A stretch of DNA of 16,928 nucleotides from an uncultured Alistipes sp. (GTDB lineage: Bacteria; Bacteroidota; Bacteroidia; Bacteroidales; Rikenellaceae). This document shows, in pieces, positions 6,166 through 13,306 of the stretch. The stretch is taken from contig CAJGDL010000021.1 in NCBI GenBank assembly GCA_904502075.1, positions 1-16,928 on the forward strand, in the 5' to 3' direction. How positions within the stretch are numbered: position 1 is the first letter of the stretch; each line of letters starts with the position of its first letter. Below the pieces are notes generated by a model. It did not search any database. It was not told the origin of the DNA and worked only from the letters and a program-made list of their open reading frames with translations. The translations under genes were made by a program, and so were the position numbers.

Positions 6166-6597
6166 TTATTTGAGCGTGTTGGCAACCTCCGAGTAGATAG
6201 CCGAAAGAACGGCACCTGCACCGGCAACGTAGGCAACCAGGATGCTGGCATCAGCCAATACAGTCTCCCAGTGCTCGAAGTAACCGCCCGTGTCGAGGTT
6301 TACGATCTTGAAATCGTTGCCCGAGGCTACGAAATAGGAGATAACGATTACGGCAGCGATGAGCAGCAGCGAAAGCAGCGCGCCCTTCAAGCCTGCCGGG
6401 CTCTTCAAGAGACCCCACGTAGCGCAGGCCAAAGCGGCAATAACGGCGCTTGCCAGCAGAGCGTAACCCCAGATGAGGTTCAGGCTGACAGCAGCGTTCT
6501 TGCTCTCCGGCGAGGCAAATACGGCATAGAACGTGAGTCCTACCGTAATCACCAGCAGCGTTACAAGCAGAATATTAACAAATTTTTTCATCTTCAA
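6166..6597 (-). CDS. Four-helix membrane protein in the exb operon, function unknown
   Basis: A 143-residue protein with four predicted membrane helices, at about residues 6-27, 39-62, 70-91 and 115-137. The only sizeable soluble loop (about 92-114, SGNDFKIVNLDTGGYFEHWE) lies between helices 3 and 4. I do not recognise a named family or catalytic motif. From memory, similar small membrane proteins occur between ExbB and ExbD in other Bacteroidales, but I cannot verify that here. Its place inside the operon, 17 bp after exbB and 11 bp before exbD, strongly suggests a role as accessory subunit or assembly factor of the ExbB/ExbD motor. It has no Asp or Glu within helices 1-3; the only acidic residues near a helix are Glu111 and Asp116. 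Confidence 0.75.
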   Translation of the reverse strand: MKMKKFVNILLVTLLVITVGLTFYAVFASPESKNAAVSLNLIWGYALLASAVIAALACATWGLLKSPAGLKGALLSLLLIAAVIVISYFVASGNDFKIVNLDTGGYFEHWETVLADASILVAYVAGAGAVLSAIYSEVANTLK

Positions 6598-6614
6598 TCT
6601 ACACGTTTAATAAA

Positions 6615-7409
6615 TTACTTCTTGTAAGCCGTCAAGATGTCGGTCAGCGTGATCGAGGCATCCTCCATCTGGTTCACCAGCGAGTCGATCTTGGCGATGA
6701 TGTAGTTGTAGAAGATCTGCAGAATAACGGCAGCGATAAGACCCATCAGGGTGGTCAACAGAGCGACCTTGATACCACCGGCAACGAGCGTCGGGCTGAT
6801 ATCACCGGCAGCCTGGATGGCGTCGAATGCACCGATCATACCTACTACCGTACCCATGAAGCCCAACATAGGAGCCAAAGCGATGAACAGACCGATCCAC
6901 GAGAGGTTAGCCTCGAGCTGACCCGTCTGAACCGAACCGTACGATACAACGGCCTTCTCAACAGCGTCCAGACCCTGGTTGTAGCGATCCAGACCCTGGT
7001 AGTAGATCGAAGCCACGGGACCGCGCTTGCCACGAGCAACCTCCTTGGTAGCCTCGATGCCACCGTTCTTCAGAGCCTCCTCGATCTGGGCAATGAACTT
7101 CTTGTTGTTGATGGTCGACAGGGTGAGGTAGAGAATACGCTCGATGGCGATGGCCAAACCGGCAACCAAGCAGAACAATACGGGAAGCATCCACTCCCAA
7201 CCACCTTCGAGGAACTTCTGCATCAGGATCTGGTGCATCGACTCACCCTCCAGGGCGGTCTCCTCCTCTGCGGCAACAGCCTCCTCTGCGGGAGCAGCTA
7301 CCTCTTCCGTTGCGGGAGCGGCGGCCTCGGCTGCGGGCTCCTGTGCGATTACGTTAGCAGCGCCGAACGTGAAGGCGGCAACTGCGAGCATCAAAAACAG
7401 TTTTTTCAT
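6615..7409 (-). CDS. exbB: MotA/TolQ/ExbB-family proton channel protein
   Basis: A 264-residue ExbB-type protein. The N-terminus looks like a cleavable signal peptide (MKKLFLMLAVAAFTFGAANV, likely cut before Gln23). It is followed by an Ala/Glu/Pro-rich linker (about 23-56), then the ExbB core: helix 1 at about 72-95, a cytoplasmic domain with GKRGPVASIYYQGL, helix 2 at about 170-192 (APMLGFMGTVVGMIGAF, the family signature), and helix 3 at about 209-236 (GGIKVALLTTLMGLIAAVIL). It should form the pentameric proton channel around ExbD. It is the first gene of exbB-membrane protein-exbD-exbD. The ATG at 7409 is the only one giving the signal-peptide N-terminus. A 328-bp AT-rich gap lies upstream, so it probably has its own promoter. 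Confidence 0.94.
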   Translation of the reverse strand: MKKLFLMLAVAAFTFGAANVIAQEPAAEAAAPATEEVAAPAEEAVAAEEETALEGESMHQILMQKFLEGGWEWMLPVLFCLVAGLAIAIERILYLTLSTINNKKFIAQIEEALKNGGIEATKEVARGKRGPVASIYYQGLDRYNQGLDAVEKAVVSYGSVQTGQLEANLSWIGLFIALAPMLGFMGTVVGMIGAFDAIQAAGDISPTLVAGGIKVALLTTLMGLIAAVILQIFYNYIIAKIDSLVNQMEDASITLTDILTAYKK

Positions 7410-7737
7410 AGTTTTTTTGTTGTTTAATGAATTAGTTTGTTTGTTATTGTTTTAGTTAATTGTTCGTCGGTTTTACTCTCGGTCAAAAAAATCGGCTTGT
7501 AACAAAAATTTCACATTTTGTCTTCCCCTTTTTCTCGATTTCGGGAGGCAATGGTGTTTTTTCGGCCCTTTTCGTCCGATCGGGACGGCTCTATAATTTA
7601 CGCTCAAACGGGACTCGCAATTATTTGTCTTATAATTGCTTATCCGGTTTTTTGAGTCGATTTTCGGCCCAATCGGCTTATTTTAAGCCCACTTTGCAGT
7701 GCGAAATTTAGAAAAAATTTTTCACACTTGCAACGCT
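7410..7737. other. AT-rich gene-free gap between ansA and exbB
   Basis: No ORF of interest is present. It must hold the exbB promoter and any ansA terminator, but neither is clear. The nearest -7-like octamer on the minus strand is TTTTTTTG (7484-7491), one mismatch from TAnnTTTG and without a good -33 box. Small palindromes occur at 7675-7680/7684-7689 (GGCTTA/TAAGCC). A longer imperfect stem just downstream of ansA (AGTGTGAAA/TTTCGCACT on the minus strand) could act as a weak terminator. The long run between the genes leaves room for a sizeable exbB leader or a small RNA, which I cannot demonstrate. Confidence 0.5.
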
Positions 7738-8769
7738 TTAGGCTGTAAATTCTCCGCGAATTGATCGGCGGAAGAGGTCGAGGGTTGCCTCGCGGGGCAG
7801 GTTTTTGCCCAGCACATACATCATCTTCGTGACGGCCGCCTCGACGGTCATGTCGTAGCCACTCATCACGCCGATACGTTGCAGACGAAGGCCCGTTTCG
7901 TAGATATCCATCGAGACCTTGCCGCCGCCACATTGGGTGACATTCAGGATGCAGACCCCGCGTCCAATCGCCTCCTCCAGGGCCTCGAGGAACCACTCGG
8001 CCGTGGGGGCATTTCCCGCGCCGTAGGTCTCGAGCACCACGCCGCGCAACCCTTCGGTCGAGAGCATGCGCTCCAGCATGCGGCGGTCGATGCCCGGGAA
8101 GAGTTTGATGACCATCACGTTGGTATCCACACCGTCGGCCACCTTCAACTCCTCGTCGGCCGAAGCCTCGGGTCTGAGGATGCCCTGCGTGTTGTAGGTG
8201 ATGTTCACACCCACCTCGGCCAAGGGCAGGCAGTTATAGGAGCGGAAGGCGTTCAGTGCCTCGGCACTTCGCTTCGAGGTGCGGTTGGCGCGGAAGAGGC
8301 GGTTTTGGAAGTAGAGCGACACCTCGGGAACCATGGGACGCCCCTCGGCATCCTTTGCGGCGGCGATTTCCAGGGCGGTGATGAGGTTTTCGCGGCCATC
8401 GGTACGCAGGACACCGATCGGAATCTGGCTACCTGTGAAGACCACCGGCTTGGCGAGGTTCTCGAGCAGGAAACTCAAGGCCGAGGCGGTGTAGGACATC
8501 GTGTCGGTACCATGCAGCACCACGAAGCCGTCGTAGCGGTGGTAGTTGTCGCGAATCAGGCAGGCCAACTCGTGCCAATCCGTGGGGATGACATTCGAGG
8601 AGTCGATCGGCCCCAGGGTCTTCACCTCCAAGTCGATGTTCAGGCGGCGAATCGAGGGGAACTCCTCGTAGATGCCGCTGAAATCGAACGGCACCAGGGC
8701 ACCGGTCTTCTCGTCGGTCTTCATGCCGATCGTACCTCCGGTGTAGATAATCAAAATGGACGATTTCAT
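7738..8769 (-). CDS. ansA: Type I (cytoplasmic) L-asparaginase
   Basis: A 343-residue asparaginase that hydrolyses asparagine to aspartate and ammonia. The first catalytic motif, IIYTGGTIGM (residues 7-16), lies right at the N-terminus without a signal peptide, which points to the cytoplasmic type I enzyme. The second, VVLHGTDTMSYTASAL (83-98), supplies the Thr-Asp pair. VFTGSQIPIG and the LRGVVLETYGAGNAP segment are also family features. Length matches E. coli AnsA (338). It follows the Gate-domain membrane protein across an 88-bp gap that contains a G8 tract, and it is probably the last gene of the dprA-tatD-porin-Gate-ansA series. The aspartate and ammonia produced connect it logically, though not genetically, with gdhA. 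Confidence 0.96.
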   Translation of the reverse strand: MKSSILIIYTGGTIGMKTDEKTGALVPFDFSGIYEEFPSIRRLNIDLEVKTLGPIDSSNVIPTDWHELACLIRDNYHRYDGFVVLHGTDTMSYTASALSFLLENLAKPVVFTGSQIPIGVLRTDGRENLITALEIAAAKDAEGRPMVPEVSLYFQNRLFRANRTSKRSAEALNAFRSYNCLPLAEVGVNITYNTQGILRPEASADEELKVADGVDTNVMVIKLFPGIDRRMLERMLSTEGLRGVVLETYGAGNAPTAEWFLEALEEAIGRGVCILNVTQCGGGKVSMDIYETGLRLQRIGVMSGYDMTVEAAVTKMMYVLGKNLPREATLDLFRRSIRGEFTA

Positions 8770-8798
8770 ACGTTTCGTTTTATTTTCATTTTTTGGAA

Positions 8799-8806
8799 GG
8801 GGGGGG
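8799..8806. repeat. G8 homopolymer in the ansA leader
   Basis: Eight consecutive G (C8 on the transcribed strand) about 30 bp upstream of the ansA ATG, within a purine-rich stretch. Homopolymers of this kind are slippage-prone and could tune leader length or folding. Confidence 0.5.
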
Positions 8807-8857
8807 TGGAGAGAGGTGGACCCTCCCCACTCCGATACCTTTCATTTAATGGGATGG

Positions 8858-10030
8858 CTACAGCATCATGTAGAGGACATAGAGCCAGTGAGCGATGATG
8901 GCGGCCACGATACCTCCGATCGTGTGCGAGAGGATCGCCTTGGAGGTCAGTTCGCGGTAGCCCATCGAGTCGAGCATGGCCGTATGGGTGCTCAAGTAAC
9001 CGCTCCAGCACATGCCGATGGCCGTGAAGACGGCAATGGCGTTGCCATCGAGCCAGCCCTGGGCGGCAAAGTTCGGGATCAAGCTCAAGGCGGCACCCAC
9101 GGCACCCAATGCCGTGATCGGGAAGGCGATCAGGTGGGGATCATGGAAGCCGAAGAGCCACTCGAAGAGGAAATTGACCTTGGCGGCGAGCCACGGCAGC
9201 AACTCCACGCCCTGGTAGGCTCCACCCGTATAGACGGCGGCACCGTCGGCAGCGACCTCCGAGGGACCGAAGGTGAGAATCATCACCAGCGACGAGATGA
9301 TCAGCACGCCCGGGATGATGGCGATACCCACATCCACACCCGTCTTACCTCCATCGAGCAGCGAGTTCAAGATGCGCAGGAAGAGCGACTTCTCCTGACG
9401 GAACTCCGAGTTGTCGGAGCGGATCTCGTTCTGCGGACGCTCGTACTCCTCTTTGAATTGGGGGTAGTTCTTCACCACGAAGTATTGCATGAAGCGCGTC
9501 GAGACGATGCAGCCGCAGAAGGCACCGAAGAAACCGATGAAGGGTTCGATGAAGTAGCCTTGGCCCACCATGAAGACGATCACCAGCAGACCCATACCGA
9601 AGGCCGTACCGAAGTTGGTGAGCGAGATAAACTGATACTTTTTGAAATAGGAGGCGAAGCCGTGGTCCTGCGAGAGGGAGATGATGGCCGGATTGTCCGA
9701 CAGGAAGGTCATCACGGCACCCAGCGAGGCGACACCCGGCAGGTTAAAGAGGGGCTTCATGAAGGGGCGGAGGAGCTTCTCGAGCAACTTGACTACGCCG
9801 AACTCCACAAACAGACGGCCGATGGCTCCCGTGATCACGCAGATAGACATCAGGTAGAAGACCGTATTGAGGAGCAGGTCGTGGCCTGTCTTCATGATCG
9901 TGTTGAGCATGTTGGCAACGCCCATCTCGGAGCCGATGTAACTGAACAGGCCGATGACAATTACCAAGCAGGGGATACCCGTGGGGATATATTTCCAAAG
10001 GCCCTTCTTCTCTTCGTTTGGTTGGTTCAT
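8858..10030 (-). CDS. Nucleoside-recognition (Gate) domain membrane protein
   Basis: A 390-residue integral membrane protein with about eight hydrophobic segments, at roughly 15-33, 52-73, 100-119, 135-157, 160-178, 233-254, 299-319, 328-346 and/or 367-389. Its pattern resembles Gate / nucleoside-recognition-domain proteins (the spore maturation SpmA/SpmB and CD0519/CD1768-like families), including the short conserved FLSDNPAII (109-117) and a second similar half. A charged cytoplasmic loop (about 187-220, NYPQFKEEYERPQNE) divides two halves. The substrate is unknown: family members are thought to handle nucleosides or other small solutes. It lies 30 bp after the porin gene, so inner- and outer-membrane components are probably co-expressed. 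No signal peptide is visible, as expected for a polytopic protein. Confidence 0.75.
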   Translation of the reverse strand: MNQPNEEKKGLWKYIPTGIPCLVIVIGLFSYIGSEMGVANMLNTIMKTGHDLLLNTVFYLMSICVITGAIGRLFVEFGVVKLLEKLLRPFMKPLFNLPGVASLGAVMTFLSDNPAIISLSQDHGFASYFKKYQFISLTNFGTAFGMGLLVIVFMVGQGYFIEPFIGFFGAFCGCIVSTRFMQYFVVKNYPQFKEEYERPQNEIRSDNSEFRQEKSLFLRILNSLLDGGKTGVDVGIAIIPGVLIISSLVMILTFGPSEVAADGAAVYTGGAYQGVELLPWLAAKVNFLFEWLFGFHDPHLIAFPITALGAVGAALSLIPNFAAQGWLDGNAIAVFTAIGMCWSGYLSTHTAMLDSMGYRELTSKAILSHTIGGIVAAIIAHWLYVLYMML

Positions 10031-10060
10031 AGTGCGATGTGTTTTGGTTGGTAAGTAGGT

Positions 10061-11134
10061 TTAGTCATTTTTCTTGTTCGGCTTGAAGACCTGCTTGATG
10101 GCATTCAGCACATTGAGGCGCCAGGTCAGACCAAAGTCGATGAAGGTCTGCTTGTTGAGGGCCGTACCAACGGGGTTGGGGTTGGTGCCGAAGGTGTAGC
10201 TGCAGGCGGCATGCAGACGGATCGAGCGGTTGCCGCGGCCTCCCAAGGGGTAGTACTCGATACCTCCACCCACGCGCGTCAGATCCGTGCCGGGCATGAC
10301 GCAGAGGTCGGCCATGGGGGTGAAGTCTGCGCTGCACTTGTCGTAGGTGGCGCGGGCGAAGAGGTTCACGCGATCGGCAATCAGGTAGGAGAACTCGCCG
10401 ATGAGCGAGAAGTTTTCGCCGAGGTTGTCTATGTTGGTGAAGCGATCCATGTAGTCCACCTGCAGGGTGGCATTGCCCCACTGGAATTGGTTACCGAGTG
10501 TGACGTAGAAGATGTATTCGCCGTGGCGGTACTCCGAGGCGTTGAGCGAGTGCATACCCGAGTACCAATCTTCGTTCATCCACCAATAGAGGTTATAGGC
10601 GTAGAGGTTGTGGTCGGGATCGGCCTTGCGGAAGGGGCTCTGACAGGCCTGGGCCGTGATCTTGTGGTTGCCCTCGTTGCCCGTGTAGGTGATGCTGGCT
10701 CCGAATTGGAAGCAGTCGATGTTGTTCCAATACTCCGAGGCAAAGTAGATGTCGGTGGGGTTGCGGTCGTACTCGAAACCACCGATCATCACCACCTGCT
10801 TACCGGCCGAGATACCCCAATTCTTGGTGGCTTGGAAGTTGAGCCAGAGCCAGTCGGTGGCGTCGAAGAATGTGTTGTCCTTTTGGCTGCTGTTCAGACG
10901 CTGACGATAGGCGTAGTTGAACTTCTCGGAGATTTGTCCGTCGATAATGAGGTTCAGATAGCGACCCTTGAAGCCCGAGTTGTCGGGACGCTGCACTCCA
11001 TCCAGCTGGTCGTACTGCCAGCCGATGCGCGCCTCGGCCTTGATGTTGATCGGGCCCTCCTCTTGTGCGTTGGTCTCCAAGGCCGACCACAGTAGCGGCA
11101 GCACGAGAAGCCATTTCCAGTTTTTGGTTTTCAT
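10061..11134 (-). CDS. Outer-membrane porin, OprO/OprP-like
   Basis: A 357-residue exported beta-barrel protein. I place the start at the ATG at 11134, which gives a signal peptide (MKTKNWKWLLVLPLLWSALE, cleavage near TNA-QEE). The longer reading that begins at 11599 runs through tatD in another frame and is rejected. The mature part alternates short amphipathic strands rich in Tyr, Trp, Asn and Gly. Segments such as AGKQVVMIGGFEYDRNPTDI resemble the phosphate-selective-porin (OprO/OprP) family common in Bacteroidales. It should let small solutes through the outer membrane; anion preference is not readable. It lies 65 bp after tatD and 30 bp before the Gate protein, suggesting a transport pair. 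No TonB box or plug domain is present, so diffusion rather than TonB-driven uptake is expected. Confidence 0.82.
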   Translation of the reverse strand: MKTKNWKWLLVLPLLWSALETNAQEEGPINIKAEARIGWQYDQLDGVQRPDNSGFKGRYLNLIIDGQISEKFNYAYRQRLNSSQKDNTFFDATDWLWLNFQATKNWGISAGKQVVMIGGFEYDRNPTDIYFASEYWNNIDCFQFGASITYTGNEGNHKITAQACQSPFRKADPDHNLYAYNLYWWMNEDWYSGMHSLNASEYRHGEYIFYVTLGNQFQWGNATLQVDYMDRFTNIDNLGENFSLIGEFSYLIADRVNLFARATYDKCSADFTPMADLCVMPGTDLTRVGGGIEYYPLGGRGNRSIRLHAACSYTFGTNPNPVGTALNKQTFIDFGLTWRLNVLNAIKQVFKPNKKND

Positions 11135-11199
11135 TTTCTCTCTATTTAGGTTTTTGTTTTTAGGTCGTAGTCGTCTCCTCTTTTCGGGTCGGAGGTTGC

Positions 11200-12024
11200 T
11201 TAGTGCTCCATCCCGAGGCCAAAGAGTGCATCGGCGTTCTTCGTCGTGATGCGAGCCACCTCTTCGGCCTCGACTCCCTTTAACTCGGCAATCTTGTGGC
11301 AAATATACGAAATATATCCCGATTCGTTGCGTTTTCCGCGAAAAGGTGCAGGGGTGAGGTAGGGACAATCGGTCTCCAGGAGCAGATCCTCGAGCTCCAT
11401 TTCGCGCACCACCTCCGCCAGCGGGCTCTTTTTGAAGGTAACCACACCCCCGATGCCGAATTTGAAACGGCCCACCTCGCGTAGCGTACGGTAGGTCTCG
11501 ATGCGGTCGGAGTAGGCGTGCAGTACGCCGCGCAACTCCTCGCCGCGCTCCCGTGCGGCCCGGCTCTCTTGGGTCAAAATCTCCACCATCTCGCCCCACG
11601 CATCGCGCGTGTGGATAGCCACCGGAAGTCCCAGGCGGGCCGCCAGCCGCAGTTGAAAAACAAAGGCCTCGGTCTGCTCGGCCACAAAGTCGCGGCTCCA
11701 GTAGAAGTCCAATCCGATCTCGCCCACCGCCACAAAGCGGTCGATCCCCTCGGGAGGGGCCTGGGTGAGGGTGCGCTCCACGATTTCAAGTTCCTCGCGC
11801 CAGCGCGGATTGTCGTTCACGGAGGTGGGGTGCAGTCCCATCATCACCGCACAATAGCCCGCGTATCTTCGTGCGGCGGCGAACAGGCGATCGTGGCTCT
11901 CGGAGTCGATGGCCGGAAAGATCAGGCGACTCACCCCCGCCTCGCGGGCGCGGGACACGGCCTCATCGCGGTCGTCGTCGAACTCCTCGGTGTAGAGGTG
12001 GCTATGGGTGTCAATCATCTTCAT
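11200..12024 (-). CDS. tatD: TatD-family metal-dependent deoxyribonuclease
   Basis: A 274-residue TIM-barrel hydrolase of the TatD family, Mg/Zn-dependent 3'-5' exonucleases linked to DNA repair and DNA turnover. Metal-site motifs are visible: DTHSHL (5-10, two His), GEIGLDFYW (101-109, Glu102), HTRDA (138-142, His138), HAYSD (169-173, His169) and ETDCPYL (217-223, Asp219), followed by APFRGKRNES (226-235). Where most relatives have HCFSG, this one has HAYSD; the metal-binding histidine is kept. Length is normal. The start codon overlaps the dprA stop by 4 bp, which indicates translational coupling with another DNA-processing gene. Confidence 0.93.
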   Translation of the reverse strand: MKMIDTHSHLYTEEFDDDRDEAVSRAREAGVSRLIFPAIDSESHDRLFAAARRYAGYCAVMMGLHPTSVNDNPRWREELEIVERTLTQAPPEGIDRFVAVGEIGLDFYWSRDFVAEQTEAFVFQLRLAARLGLPVAIHTRDAWGEMVEILTQESRAARERGEELRGVLHAYSDRIETYRTLREVGRFKFGIGGVVTFKKSPLAEVVREMELEDLLLETDCPYLTPAPFRGKRNESGYISYICHKIAELKGVEAEEVARITTKNADALFGLGMEH

Positions 12025-13127
12025 CGGCGTAATTTTTCGTATCGGTTGCCCGGGAGTTGGCGGATCGCTCCGGCCAGTTCCAGGCTGATCAATAGGGCGG
12101 TCAGGGTGCCCATGTCGAGCGACGAGAGCTCTTGCAATTCACCCACGGTGAGGGGATCGTCCGAGCGGAAGCAGCCCAAGAGCCCCGCTTCATCACCCGT
12201 CAAGGGGATCGGTTCCTCCTTTTTGCGCTCGCGCACCCCCTCCAGGTGGAGATCCCACATCAGTTCGCGAATCACATCCTCGGCCGAGAGCACCATTTGG
12301 GCCTTGCGGTTGCGGATCAGGGTGTTGGGGCCGATGGCCGTGCGGTCGCCCACGCGCCCCGGGGTGGCCATCACCACGCGGTTGTAGCCGTCGGCATATT
12401 GTGCCGTGAGGAGCGAACCGCCCGAAGCCGGCGACTCAATGAGGATCGTTCCCTCGCTCAAGGCGGCAATGATGCGGTTGCGAGGGACATAGAAGTTGCC
12501 CTTCTGTTTGGCCGACGAGGGGAGTTCGGTGACGATGGCTCCGCCCCGCTCCACAATCTCGCGGGCCAGGTGGCTGTGCTGTGTGGGGGTTACCTCGGGC
12601 AACGGGTTGGCAATCACGGCCACGGTGCGTATGCCACACTCCAAGGCCAGGCGGTGGCAGATGCTGTCGATGCCGAAGGCGAGGCCGCTTACGATCACCA
12701 GGTCGGGGATGCGTTCGGCCAATTCGCGGATCAGGTAGCCACAGACTCGCTCCCCGTAGGGGGTGTATTCGCGTGTGCCGACCATCGAGAGGCAGGGCCC
12801 CTGCAGGGCCGAGAGGTCGCCCACTCCATATAATATATGGGGGTAGTCGTTCGCTTCGCGCAGCAGACGCGGGTAGGACGGGTCGGTGGAGGCGAGGATT
12901 TGGATTCCGTGGCGTTCGCAGTAGGCCATTTCGTTGCGGGCGGCACGAAGTCCGTTGCGCTCGATGAGGTTTCGGATCGCCTCTTCGCGCAACGAGCCCA
13001 CCTCGCGCAACTCGCTCTCTGTGGCAGAGAAGATGCGCGAAGCCGAGCCGAAGCACTCCAGTAGGTGTGCCACGCCCTTGACCCCCAACTGTGGGGTGAA
13101 GACCAATGCCAAATCCTCGATTTGCAT
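12021..13127 (-). CDS. dprA: DNA-processing protein DprA (Smf)
   Basis: A 368-residue DprA. An N-terminal helical (SAM/HhH-like) region of about 60 residues comes first. The Rossmann-fold core follows with SMVGTREYTPYG (114-125), VSGLAFGIDSICHR (146-159), YVPRNRIIAALSEGTILIES (213-232), SGGSLLTAQYA (235-245) and ATPGRVGDRTAIGPNTLI (254-271). A C-terminal winged-helix region (about 310-368) ends the protein. DprA binds incoming single-stranded DNA and loads RecA during natural transformation; outside competent species its role is less clear. The usual SGLARGID has Phe in place of Arg, and the AVxGxGLDxxYP strand is altered to AVIANPLPEVTP. It is probably the first gene of its cluster, with a possible promoter at 13150-13182 and the gcvT terminator upstream. 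Confidence 0.94.
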   Translation of the reverse strand: MQIEDLALVFTPQLGVKGVAHLLECFGSASRIFSATESELREVGSLREEAIRNLIERNGLRAARNEMAYCERHGIQILASTDPSYPRLLREANDYPHILYGVGDLSALQGPCLSMVGTREYTPYGERVCGYLIRELAERIPDLVIVSGLAFGIDSICHRLALECGIRTVAVIANPLPEVTPTQHSHLAREIVERGGAIVTELPSSAKQKGNFYVPRNRIIAALSEGTILIESPASGGSLLTAQYADGYNRVVMATPGRVGDRTAIGPNTLIRNRKAQMVLSAEDVIRELMWDLHLEGVRERKKEEPIPLTGDEAGLLGCFRSDDPLTVGELQELSSLDMGTLTALLISLELAGAIRQLPGNRYEKLRR

Positions 13128-13149
13128 CGCTTACACGATTTCTATTTGG

Positions 13150-13182
13150 TAAAGTTACGAAAAAAATCAAGAAAACCGCAAA
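13150..13182 (-). promoter_or_regulatory. Possible Bacteroidetes-type promoter of dprA
   Basis: On the minus strand TTTG (13179-13182), a 21-bp spacer and TAACTTTA (13150-13157), one mismatch from TAnnTTTG, lie 22 bp before the dprA ATG. The preceding gcvT terminator means that dprA needs its own promoter, which supports this weak match. Confidence 0.4.
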
Positions 13183-13220
13183 TTACACCGATTTTTTTGG
13201 CTCGCGCGTGTGGAATAGGT

Positions 13221-13271
13221 AAAAGTGTAGCGGATGGAGGGGATCAATCTTCCTCCATCCGCTACACTTTT
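13221..13271 (-). terminator. Terminator of gcvT
   Basis: AAAAGTGTAGCGGATGGAGG (13221-13240) and its exact complement at 13252-13271 form a perfect 20-bp stem with an 11-nt loop and A/T ends that give a U-run in either direction. It lies about 35 bp after the gcvT stop and isolates gcvT from dprA. Confidence 0.9.
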
Positions 13272-13306
13272 TTGAAGGCGGAGCAGATGCCGCCTTGGGG
13301 AATCCG

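Noticed and set aside
8756..10054. Long plus-strand ORF of 432 codons opposite the Gate-domain gene
   Set aside because: Its product is rich in His, Arg, Asp and Gln with no family features; it mirrors a well-supported membrane protein. Similar long antisense frames (1753-2724, 3581-4516, 7879-8898, 13295-14416) arise from codon bias.
11135..11599. Upstream extension of the porin reading frame
   Set aside because: This part overlaps tatD in a different frame and lacks a signal peptide; the ATG at 11134 gives a proper signal sequence.
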